From assembly GCA_031397815.1 (NCBI GenBank), contig JANNMJ010000001.1, positions 1-35,520 of the forward strand: DNA of 35,520 bases. The letters run 5' to 3'. Every line of letters begins with the position of its first letter. Position 1 is the first letter of the stretch. The position numbers and the translations under genes were made by a program. Of the stretch, positions 1 to 8,700 are shown in pieces. The notes under the pieces were generated by a model, which searched no databases, had not been told where the DNA came from, and saw only the letters and a list, made by a program, of their open reading frames with translations. Source of the stretch: JANNMJ01 sp031397815 (lineage in GTDB: Bacteria; Bacteroidota; Bacteroidia; Cytophagales; Hymenobacteraceae).

Positions 1-175
1 GGAAAATCTTGGGCAGATTCCTACGGAATGACATTGTGGGAAGGTGAAAATCGAGTTTCAATTACACGAAAATTTACTGCTGGTTACTTAAATTTTACAA
101 AATTCAGGTCGAATGGTGCGGGGTTATTACCCAAATTTGGAAGGTTTGTCCGCTTTCAAGAAATCATTCACTCCC
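1..175. other. Left edge, no gene recognised
   Basis: This AT-rich stretch lies downstream of hsdM on the minus strand. The short open frames across it resemble nothing I know and look like chance. No hairpin with a T tract was seen for hsdM. An hsdR gene, if the system ever had one, would have to lie to the left of this edge. Confidence 0.5.
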
Positions 176-1656
176 CTACCCCCGCAGCACCCCTTCCACT
201 TCTTCCAACAACAAATTTATCCGCTCGTTGTCCGCCCGGATCAGCGTGAACAAATCCACCGAACTCTGCCGCGCCGCCTGTTTTTGCTTCGCCGGATTTT
301 TGGCCGAGAGGTCAAAATTTTGGATTTCAGAAACCGCGACCGTCCACGAATTTTCCCCGGCAGTTTTCGTCGGCAGCAAATCCAAAAACTCGCGGAAATG
401 CTCGAACTGAATCGGCTTGTTTTTCGTCAATTTGAACGACGGATTCACTTCGTAAAACCAGATGGACTGCGTGCGCCCCGTTTTTTCCAAAAAAAGCACG
501 TTCGTTTTCACCCCGGAATAAGGCAAAAACACCCCGGCGGGCAGGCTGACGATGGTGTGCAGGTTGAAATCTTCGAGCATCGTTTGTTTTACCCGCGAAA
601 AGGCGTTGTTCGTTTGGAACAAAACGCCTTCCGGCAAAACGATGCCGATTTTGCCGCCCGTTTTCACCGATTTTAAAATGTGCTGTAAAAAAAGCAGTTC
701 CGTTGCGTTCGTTTCCACCGGGAAATTGCTCTGGATGCTTTCGTTTTCCTTGCCGCCGAACGGTGGATTGGCCAAAATAACGTCGAAACGCGCACTTTCC
801 TGAATCTGCCGGATGTCGCGGTTCAAAGTATTTTCCTTCAAAATATTCGGTGCCTCGATGCCGTGCAAAATCATGTTCATCACGCCCATCGCGTACGAAA
901 GCGGCGTTTTTTCGATGCCCGTCAAACAGTCGGTTTGCAGGAAACGGATTTGCTCGCCGGACAGCCGCAACGAGCCGTCTGCATCGGTGTGGCGGCGTTT
1001 GATGTACTCGAAGGCCTCAATCAAAAACCCGCAAGTGCCGCAGGCCGGGTCGTAAATTTTCTGCCCGACCTCCGGGCGCACGGCCTCGGTCATCGCTTTG
1101 ATGAGCGGGCGCGGGGTGTAAAATTCACCCGAATTGCCGCCGTCGCTGCCCATGCCTTGCAGCAGGTTTTCGTAAATCCGCGACAGTTCAAAGAGGTCGG
1201 AGCCGTTCTGGAATTCCAAAGCGTCCACGATGTTGAGCACCTCGCGCAGGTTGCCGCCGTTTTGCACCCGGTTGGTGATGACCTCGAACACGCCGCCGAT
1301 TTTGTACTCGATGCTTTTTGGGTTGTTCAAATTGCGCTCCCGGAATCGTTTGAGGTACGGAAACAGCCGGTCATTTACAAAAACAATGAGGTCGCTGCCG
1401 GTGTCAGTGCATTTTTCAAATCCGGTTTGCCGTCGTCCGTTTTTGGGCAAGCCCAGTGCGACCAGCGGAAATCGGGTTCGAGCAAAAATTGGTACTCCCG
1501 CCCGTCGAGTTCGGCATCGAAGGCGCGGTTCGTTTCGTAATCGGACAGGAATTTGAGGAACAAAATCCACGAAATCTGCTCGGTGTAGTGCATCGCGCCG
1601 CTAATGCCGTCGTCGCGGCGCAGGATGTCGGTGATGCGGTTGATTTGCTGGTGCAT
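176..1656 (-). pseudogene. hsdM: Type I restriction-modification DNA methyltransferase subunit M, frameshifted
   Basis: HsdM is the N6-adenine methyltransferase subunit of type I restriction-modification systems and works with the specificity subunit HsdS. The N-terminal helical domain starts at the ATG at 1656 (MHQQINRITDIL) and matches the HsdM_N domain. Near 1400-1407 the frame breaks: one frame ends in KPDLKNALTPAATS, while the adjacent frame resumes in TGSDLIVFVNDRLFPYLKRF. One missing base, or two extra bases, in the run GCACTGACACCGG explains this. Beyond the break the protein is complete, with SAM-binding motif I (DPACGTCGFLIEAF) and catalytic motif IV (NPPF). The combined length of about 493 residues is normal for the family. 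It follows hsdS on the same strand. It is inactive if the frameshift is real, but a sequencing error is also possible. Confidence 0.88.
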
Positions 1657-1836
1657 GATGGTTTGGTTACTGGTTTTTGGGTGATTAGTTATTGGTTTTT
1701 ACAGTCGTTTTCGGGTCGCCAGTCACATAACCGTCACATAAAAATTCCATTGAAAATCAATGAGTTAGGTTAAATAAATGGCCAAAATCCCCAGTTCAAT
1801 CACATAAAAATTTGAGTGAACAGGGGAATTCGTTTT
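1657..1836. other. hsdS-hsdM intergenic spacer
   Basis: This is an AT-rich gap of 180 bp between the two minus-strand restriction-modification genes. The 13-bp word TCACATAAAAATT occurs twice, near 1735 and 1800. No gene was seen. The gap is longer than usual for a tightly coupled hsdS-hsdM pair, so hsdM may have had its own promoter here. Confidence 0.45.
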
Positions 1837-2376
1837 TCACAGCCGCCCCCGGAACGCCTCGCCCAAAATGCTGCCTTTCATCGCCTCCAAATGTCCCAGC
1901 CGCGTGCGCTGCCCGGCCAGCAGGGCATCGAGTTTGGAAAAGGTGCGGTCGAGGTGGGAGACGAGGGTTTGTTGGGTGGCGAGGGGGGGAAGGGGGATTT
2001 CCAAAGAACTCAGTGCGCCTTGACTCAAACTTTTGATGTTGGCACCTGCTCCGCTTTCAACCAGTTTTGTCCTTGCGGTGTTCGATTTCAGGTAATGGCA
2101 TAAATACTCTGGAGAAATGCTTTTTTCTTTCAAACGCACCCGAATGGTAAATCCTGAATGGGAGATTTTTTCTGAAATTTTTCCAGCCAAAATACACCTT
2201 CCAATAAGTTCTTGATTTCCGTTAGAGCGAACAATCAGCATATCATTTTCCCGCAAATAATCATTCTCGCTCAATTTACCGTCAATTGTAATGGTGTCGA
2301 GGTTGGTAAATGGAACCCAAAAATGTTTCTGAAAATCCTTTACTCCAACTATGCGGAACGACTCGCCTTTGCTTTC
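1837..2376 (-). pseudogene. hsdS: Type I specificity subunit HsdS, 3' fragment
   Basis: HsdS carries two target-recognition domains that define the DNA site of a type I restriction-modification complex. Only about 180 C-terminal residues remain: part of the second recognition domain (FRIVGVKDFQKHFWVPFTNL, then LSENDYLREND) and the conserved C-terminal helix, ending KLDALLAGQRTRLGHLEAMKG and GEAFRGRL. A full HsdS has roughly 400-450 residues. The frame runs upstream past the TTG at 2274 to the inverted repeat of the IS21 element. It meets TGA TGA just inside that repeat, so the 5' half is missing and the cut lies at the element edge. It cannot give a working specificity subunit. Confidence 0.85.
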
Positions 2377-2478
2377 TGGATATAATCATCACCTTGTGCC
2401 AGCGCTGCGCATCCATATTGTGCCACTCCTGCGCACCCATCTTGTGCCAAAAACCTCGGTCTGACATCGGTTACAAAA

Positions 2479-3219
2479 TTAGATTGAGTTGTTGGAGTTT
2501 GGGTTAATTTTTCTCAACGATTCACCTGAAAGTTCAATCCTGTGAGCGGCGTGTGCAATCCGGTCGAGCACGGCATCGGCGATTGCACTTTGGCCGATTG
2601 CTGCATGCCAGTCCCGGACGGGCAATTGGGAGGCGATGAGGGTGGATTTGTGCTGGTGGCGGTCTTCGATGATTTCAAGCAATGCCTGTCTGGCGGTGCC
2701 GTCAAGTGGTTGGAGCCCGAAGTCGTCGAGTATCAGCAGGTCTTGTTTGGCTATTTTTTCGAGGATTTTGAGGTATGAATTGTCGGCGAGTGCGGCATTG
2801 AGGAGGTGGAAGAGTTTGCGGGTGTTGAAATAAAGTGTTTTGTGGCCCAGCAGGCAGGCTTGGTGGCCGATGGCGGAGGCAAGGAAGGATTTGCCGACGC
2901 CGGTGGGACCGGTGATGATGAGGTTTTCGTGCTGCCGGATAAAATTGCCCTGCGCCAACCGGAGCAGGAGGTTTTTGTCGAGGCCGCGTTTGGTGGCGAA
3001 GTCCACCTCGGGCAGGGCGGCGGTGTAGTGGAACTGGGCGGCCAAGGTCAGGCGGTGTAGCCGGAGCTGTTGCCGGTGCTCGGTTTCCGCTTGCGCCAAA
3101 TGTGCGGCAAGTTCGTCGGGGGTGAAGGTGGAGGCGCTTTCAAGATAGGCGCAAAAAGCGTTTTTCATGCCCGGCAGGCGGAGTTCCTGAAAGCTTTGGA
3201 CAGTGGCTTGGTTATTCAT
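2479..3219 (-). CDS. istB: IS21 helper ATPase IstB
   Basis: IstB is an AAA+ ATPase of the DnaC-like group that assembles on target DNA and directs the IstA transposase to it. At 246 residues it has the normal length. The Walker A motif GPTGVGKS lies at residues 104-111 and the Walker B motif DLLILDDFG at about 160-168. The N-terminal helical domain (ELRLPGMKNAF, residues 12-22) is the usual IstB start. It follows istA with an 82-bp gap and appears intact. With the neighbouring istA damaged, it could act only with an IstA made elsewhere in the genome. Confidence 0.95.
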   Translation of the reverse strand: MNNQATVQSFQELRLPGMKNAFCAYLESASTFTPDELAAHLAQAETEHRQQLRLHRLTLAAQFHYTAALPEVDFATKRGLDKNLLLRLAQGNFIRQHENLIITGPTGVGKSFLASAIGHQACLLGHKTLYFNTRKLFHLLNAALADNSYLKILEKIAKQDLLILDDFGLQPLDGTARQALLEIIEDRHQHKSTLIASQLPVRDWHAAIGQSAIADAVLDRIAHAAHRIELSGESLRKINPNSNNSI

Positions 3220-3301
3220 AAACCGTTCATTTTTAAAAAGTTAGATAAAAAAATTTTTTCAAAAAAAATCAGATAAGGACAGCGCCCGGTGGCCTTGGCG
3301 G

Positions 3302-4276
3302 TCAGGCAAAATAATCGGCGCCTCGGATGTTGGGGTGGTTTTCGTGGAGCTGGGGCAGGCCGCTGTCGGAGTGGGCAGTGCCCAGCGGGTCGAGGGCGTC
3401 GAGGCCTTTTTGGAGGATGTTCCTCACGGTGGTGTAGTGGAAATTTTCGAACAGGCGGGCGCGCCGGCAGGCGGCCTCGATGCGGTCGGCAGGAAATGCT
3501 TTTTTCAGCCCCAGCACGCCCGGGCGGACGGCGCGGGTGGGCAAAACGACCGTCCCATAATGCTGGCCCATGGCCTCAAAGTTGCGGTTCACCTCGGGTT
3601 CGTACCGGTCCGCTTTCGTCACCGCGCTCTTCAAATTGTTCGGCACGATGGCACGCGGCACGCCGCCAAAATAGTGCAGGGCATTTTGGACGCCGAGCAG
3701 AAAGTTTTCCAAGCTCTGGTCGTCCATGGCCTCCGCGTAGGTGTACTGGCTTGCGCCCAAGACCGCCACGAACACCTCTTTCCACGACACTTGACCGGTC
3801 TGGGGGTCGGTCACCGGCAGCTTTTTGCCGCTGAAATCCACAAAAACCTTGTCCCCAAGCCGGTGCTCCCACCGCAGGCCGACCGATTTTTTCTTCATTT
3901 CCAGCCGCACCAAGCGCCCGAACTGGGCATAACTGTAAGTCCCGCCCTGTGGCCGGTAAAGATGCTCCCAAACGTTGAGCAGGGTGCCGCCCGTTTTTCG
4001 CAGTTCGCCCTCGATTTTTGGCAGCAGTGCCAGCAAGGAGGCTTGCCGTTCCGGCACTGATGCCGGCGGCGGTTCCACCAAGCGCAGCAAATCCGCTTCC
4101 GAAAGCGACAGCAGGGCTTCAGTGCTTTGGCCGCTGTCATTAAATAATTGGATGTAGCTGTTGACGGTGTTGCGGTGCAGCCCCAGCATCCGGGCTATTT
4201 CCCGGTTGCTCCGGCCTTGCGCTTTGAGCCGCAACAGGTGCTTCATGTCGGTCATTGCTATTCGTTGTTTGGACAT
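3302..4276 (-). pseudogene. istA: IS21 transposase IstA with internal deletion
   Basis: IstA is the DDE-type transposase of IS21 elements. The N-terminal helix-turn-helix (GRSNREIARMLGLHRNTV, residues 21-38) and the first part of the catalytic core are clear, with D147 in VFVDFSG. IstA is normally about 500 residues but here has 324. After LPTRAVRP at residue 252 (near 3520) the sequence jumps straight to the C-terminal VLGLKKAFPADRIEAACRRA, so roughly 190 residues are missing, including the region with the third catalytic acid. The family motif VPDNLKSAV also reads VPNNLKSAV at residues 211-219, which replaces the second catalytic Asp. The reading frame is open, but the protein should be inactive. 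Confidence 0.88.
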
Positions 4277-4422
4277 GCCTTGGATTTTTTTGTTAAATCC
4301 TAAACATGTGGAATAGACATCTGACCGGAGTTATTTTGGCACAAGATGGATGATTATGAGTGGCACACGGTGGTGGCGCACGGTGGTGGCGCACAGTTGG
4401 CACAACGCGATGATTATATCCA

Positions 4423-4456
4423 CAAAGCCGCGTTTTCATCGTAAACAGGCTTTTGA
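4423..4456. other. 34-bp remnant between IS21 end and first CRISPR repeat
   Basis: This stretch lies exactly between the outer end of the IS21 inverted repeat and CRISPR repeat 1. Its length is close to the 35-37 bp of the other spacers, so it may be a nearly complete spacer whose outer repeat was lost when the IS21 junction formed. It could also be trailer sequence. Confidence 0.4.
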
Positions 4457-4948
4457 ATTTCAATTCCAAAATGGTCCGATTGCGAGGCTTTGCCGTACAA
4501 GGAGTTGGTGAGGCCGCTTGTTATTTCAATTCCAAAATGGTGCGATTGCGAGGGTTGCGCGATGCTCGTAAGGCATGGTAATGAAAATATTTCAATTCCA
4601 AAATGGTGCGATTGCGAGTCGCCACGGACTTTCCAAAGTCCCTCGCAGCGTTCAGTTTCAATTCCAAAATGGTGCGATTGCGAGCCGTCACGTTGCAATA
4701 TAATACGACGGGAACGAATGTTTCAATTCCAAAATGGTGCGATTGCGAGTTAATCCCAGTGAAAATATTAATTGCTCTAATCTTTGTTTCAATTCCAAAA
4801 TGGTGCGATTGCGAGAAACAATCGAAGCGTTGCCGAAACCGCCGGAGTGGTGTTTCAATTCCAAAATGGTGCGATTGCGAGCAACATGATTTTGAACCGT
4901 TCCGGCACCGGGAAATGAGTTTCAATTCCAAAATGGTGCGATTGCGAG
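4457..4948 (-). CRISPR. CRISPR array: 8 repeats of 30 bp, 7 spacers, no cas genes
   Basis: The repeat on the plus strand is GTTTCAATTCC-AAAAT-GGTGCGATTGCGAG, starting at 4457, 4523, 4589, 4655, 4720, 4786, 4852 and 4919. Spacers are 36, 36, 36, 35, 36, 36 and 37 bp and all differ. Repeats 1-3 start with A instead of G, and repeat 1 also has GGTCCG for GGTGCG. Read on the minus strand the repeat ends in ATTGAAAC, the crRNA 5' handle common in type I-B and III systems. I therefore infer transcription from right to left, with the leader beyond 4948 and the degenerate leader-distal end at 4457. No leader or cas gene is present: the right side is cut at 4976 and the left side abuts an IS21 element. 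Confidence 0.97.
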
Positions 4949-4976
4949 CGTACTGGCAACAAAATACGAAAAGGCA
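4949..4976. other. Truncated CRISPR spacer at abrupt junction
   Basis: After repeat 8, 28 bases of unique sequence follow. A ninth repeat would be expected near 4985. Instead, from 4977 the sequence becomes collinear with the 3' part of the propeller gene starting at 8304. The array is therefore cut inside a spacer. Confidence 0.7.
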
Positions 4977-5553
4977 CAACACGTATGCCGTGCAGGTGGC
5001 CAGCGGCGGGCGCTGCTTCGGCCCCCTCTCCCCGGCCGTTACCGTGCGCGTCACGCCGACCCCGCCCGCCCCCGGCTTCTCGGTGCAGCCGCAGACCTCG
5101 GGCATCGTCGTGCTCACATCCACCAGCCCGACGGGCAATCAGTGGTACTTCAACGGCCAGCCCATCCCCGGCGCCACGGCGGCGACCTACTCGGTGACGA
5201 CGGCCACGCAGAGCGGGGCCTATTCGCTGCAAGTCAACCAGCGCGGGTGCGCCTCACCCCTCTCCCCACCCCAGACTATTACCGTCACCGGCACGGCGGC
5301 TGAGGCGGTCGCGGCGCTCGGCCTGACGCTGGTGCCCAACCCCGCCCAGCAGCGCCTGCGCCTGACGAGTGGCGAGGCGGTGCAGGAAGTCACTCTCACC
5401 GATTTGAGCGGGCGGGTGCTGCTGCGCCGAACCCTCGAAAAAGTAACGAGCGTGGAGCTGGCCTTGCCGCGTTTGCCCACGGGGACGTATCTGCTCACGG
5501 CCATCACGCCGAGCGGGCGGAGCGCGACGCGGCGGTTGCTCATCGCGCCGTGA
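4977..5553 (+). pseudogene. 3' fragment of T9SS-secreted Asp-box propeller protein gene
   Basis: The 192 residues from NTYAVQVASGGRCFGPLSP to the stop match the end of the two full propeller proteins without insertion or deletion. The fragment covers 577 bp, collinear with 8304-8880. It contains the end of one Ig-like domain, a second Ig-like domain (PTGNQWYFNGQPIPGATAAT) and the T9SS type A sorting domain (LVPNPAQQRLRL, then LTDLSGRVLLRR, ending RRLLIAP). There is no start, signal peptide or propeller. The frame stays open upstream only because the 66-bp CRISPR unit equals 22 codons. I read it as the remains of another family member whose 5' part was lost or lies on another contig. Confidence 0.85.
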
Positions 5554-5593
5554 GGCAGTGCCCTGATGGCCTGACGGTTTCCGTATCTATTAA

Positions 5594-5610
5594 CTTAAAG
5601 TCACTTTAAG
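5594..5610. promoter_or_regulatory. Perfect 17-bp palindrome upstream of propeller gene
   Basis: CTTAAAGTCACTTTAAG has two 8-bp arms around one central base and lies 99 bp upstream of the ATG at 5710. The equivalent position in the duplicated upstream region (near 8923) keeps only one arm. It could be an operator for a dimeric regulator, which is inference from shape alone. Confidence 0.4.
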
Positions 5611-5765
5611 CGCCCCTATTGCGGCGGGTACAGGCCGTATTGGGCTGCCCGGCTGCGTCCATAGGTCTGCGGGCAGACGTCCTGCCCCGCCTGCGTCGAT
5701 TTCCTTGCTATGAGAACCCTCCTTTCGCTCCCCGACTCGGGGCGCTATCTGCGCTGCACCACCGG
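5602..5765 (+). repeat. Duplicated upstream and 5' coding segment, copy 1
   Basis: About 164 bp, covering the upstream region and the first codons of the propeller gene, match 8923-9086 at high identity and with the same spacing. The start codon (5710 here, 9031 there) and the MRT-LPLPELGR-type start are at equivalent positions. This shows a tandem duplication of the gene or its start. Confidence 0.8.
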
Positions 5766-8700
5766 CGCGCTGCTGCTGACGCTGCTCTTCGGGCCGGGCG
5801 CCACCGCCCAAACCCCCACCCCGCGCTACCCCATCCCCGGCCTGCCCTTCTGGGAGTGGCAAACGCCGCGCCCCACGGGCTATTGGCTGCGCGATGTCCA
5901 CGCCTTCGCCGATTCCAGCTACCTCGCCGTCGGCTCCCACGGCACCATCCTGCGCACCCGCGACCAGGGCCGCCACTGGCTGCCGCAACCCAGCGGCGTG
6001 GACCGCGAGCTGACGTCGGTGACCTTCGCCGATTCGCTCAACGGCTGGATCGGACTGGAAACCGAGCCGACCCTGCGCACGCAATTCATCGCCGGCGCCG
6101 GGCAGGTGCTCCACACCACCACCGGCGGACGCACCTGGACGGTGCAGCCCATCGGCGAGCCGCTCAGCACCCGCAAACCAATCGTGTCGGCGATCTCGGC
6201 CACTGAGGCCGTCGTGGTTTACGAGTGGACGAACTGTCTGCCGCCGACCTACAACTGCTCCAGCCCGGCCCTGCGCCTGCGCCGCACCCTCAACAGCGGG
6301 CGCACCTGGTCGGCCCCGCTGACCGTGCCGGTCGTTTTCGCTAACTCGCCCAACTTCATCGACAGTAAGTTTCTCTCCGCTACCGTCGGGTACGTCCTCT
6401 CGAATAATGAAGGCACCTACCGGAGCCTGCTGACGCGCACGGCCGACGGCGGGCAGACCTGGACCGACGTGACCCCCGGCCTGCCCAATTCCTTTCTCGC
6501 CCGCGCCTTCTCCTTTCAGGATGCCACTCACGGCTGGGTCGTGGGCGAGTCGCGTTCTAATACGGACGTCATTTACTCCACCCGCGACGGCGGGCAAAGC
6601 TGGACGCCCGTCGCGCTGGTGAGCCCCTTCACGGACGTGAACGGATTTTTTAGCGTCACGTTTGCCGACTCGCTTCACGGCGTGGTCGCGAATCGGTCGC
6701 GCTACTTTCAAACCAACGACGGCGGGCTGACCTGGACCCCGCAGCTCTCGCCCATTTCTGATTCGCCGTTTTACACCGAGTTCATCAGGCAAGCCGTCTT
6801 GCGGCTGCGGCCGAGCGGCGTGGGCGTGCTGGTGGCCCCCGAGGGCCGGATCGCCACCACCGCCGACTACGGCCAGACCTGGCAGCGGCGCGACACCAAC
6901 CAGCTGCGGGCGACCTGTCGGCGGCTCACCTTTCCCGACCCCACCCACGGCTGGGCCCTCTCCTACCAGACCAACCTGAGCGGGGCGGCTGGCCGCACCC
7001 TGCTACGCACCGGCGACCGCGGCGCCCACTGGCGGGAAGTCGATTACGCCACCACCTCTTCCCCCGCCGTGCTGTGGAACGCGGCGGCCCTCACTGACGG
7101 CGCCTTCCCCGACGCCGACACGGTCTGGCTGACGGGGGGGCAGAGCCTCGGGGGCAGCGGAGTCGAAGGCTTCGTACTGGGCACCACCGACGGGGGACGC
7201 ACCTGGCGCAAGGCGACCCTGCCCGCCGCCCCGTTCCTCTTACACAGCCTCGGCACCTGGACGGGGCGGCGCGTGGCGGCCGTGGGCACCGACGGGGCCA
7301 TTCACCTCACCCGCGACGGCGGCCAGACCTGGACGCGCGCCGTGAGCGGCACCACGCAGGTGCTGCGCACGGTGACGTGGGCCGACTCGGCGACGCTGTA
7401 CGTGGTGGGCGACTCGGGCACCTTTCTGCGCAGCGCCGACGCGGGGCGCACCTGGCAGGCGCTCAGCGCTTACCCGAGCAACAGCTATTTCAACGAGCCC
7501 ACGTTCACCTCGGCCCAGGTCGGCTACTTAGCGAATTCGGATGGCATCTATCAAACGCTGGACGGCGGGCAGACCTGGACGCGCAACCCGCTGACCAATC
7601 TGGCGTCGGTGAACGGCAGCGGATCCCAAAATGCCAACCTGCGCGCGCTCAGCTTCCGCAGCGCGCGCGCCGGCTGGGCGTTCGGTTTCACCGACGTGTT
7701 CGAGACGCGCGATGCGGGCGTGACGTGGACCAAGCGGGCGTACGTGCGGGGCGACAACGGCTTTGCCGTGGGCCTCACCGGCACGCTGGTGGATGCCTAT
7801 AATGCCTTCGGGTCGGGCACGGGCCTCGTGCGCTACTCCGAAAAATATATTCAAACCGACACGAGCGCCAATCAGCGCCTCTCTTACTGCACGGGCGACA
7901 TCCTCTCCCTCGCCTTCGACACCACCGGCTTTTTCTCCCTCGCCGAAGACTCCTTCCACATCGAGCTCAGCAACCCGATGGGCCGCTTCCGGCCCCACGA
8001 AACCACCCTGCTGCCCCTCGTCGGCCGCGCCAACGCCTCGCCCCTGCGCGCCACCCTGCCCGCTACTCTCGCCCCCGGCACCCGCTACCGCCTGCGCGTC
8101 ATCCGCGCCGATTCCAGCGTGCTCGGCGGCGACAACCAGCGCGATGTGACCATCTTCTCCCGGCCCACCGCCGTGGCCGTGGCGCCCGCTGATTCGGTCC
8201 GCTTCTGCGCCGGGGATTCCGTGCTGCTCACCGCCCCGGCGGGCTTTGCGGCCTACCGCTGGACGTCGGGGGATACCACCGCCACGCTCTGGGTCACGCA
8301 GGCCAACACGTATGCCGTGCAGGTGGCTACGGGCGGGCGCTGCTTCGGGCCGCTCTCCCCACCCGTCACCGTGCGCGTGACGCCCACGCCGCTTGCCCCC
8401 GGCTTCTCGGCCCAGCCGCAGGCTTCGGGTATTGTCGTGCTCACGTCCGCCAGCCCGACGGGCAATCAGTGGTATCTCGACGGCCAGCCCCTTCCCGGCG
8501 CCACGGCGGCGACCTACGCGGTGACGACGGCCACCCAGAGCGGGGCGTATTCGCTGCAAGTCACCCAGCGCGGGTGTGCTTCGCCCCTCGCTCCTCCCCA
8601 GACCATCACCGTCACCGGCACGGCGGCCGAGGCGGTCGCGGCGCTCGGCCTGACGCTGGTGCCCAATCCCGCCCAGCAGCGTCTGCGCCTGACGAGCGGC

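Larger units (their letters stand above)
2377..4422 (-). mobile_element. IS21-family insertion sequence with defective istA
   Basis: The element carries istA and istB in the usual order on the minus strand. Its ends are inverted repeats that begin TGGATATAATCATC and continue into TTGTGCCA. Three TTGTGCCA words lie at the left end (2394, 2418, 2442). At the right end the complementary TGGCACAA occurs at 4337 and 4398, with TGGCACAC at 4361. Multiple terminal repeats and TG...CA ends are typical of IS21. No target-site duplication is visible: the flanks instead extend the inverted repeat as GCTTT on both sides. The left flank is hsdS and the right flank is a CRISPR array, so the element joins two unrelated contexts. 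Confidence 0.85.

Noticed and set aside
1400..1407. Programmed frameshift in hsdM
   Set aside because: There is no slippery heptamer or long homopolymer at the break, and HsdM proteins are not known to be made this way.
4414..5138. Other open frames across the CRISPR array on both strands (for example repeated SQSHHFGIE)
   Set aside because: They are periodic translations of the repeat, not genes.
4603..5553. A 316-residue open frame that fuses CRISPR repeats to the T9SS domain
   Set aside because: The CRISPR unit is 66 bp, or 22 codons, so any stop-free frame stays open through the array. The protein part before residue 125 is only translated repeats and spacers, and there is no signal peptide.
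5590..8559. Long antisense frames under the propeller gene (up to 452 residues)
   Set aside because: GC-rich coding DNA has few stops in the opposite strand. These frames are rich in Gly, Arg and Ala with no known domain, and the plus-strand gene is clear.
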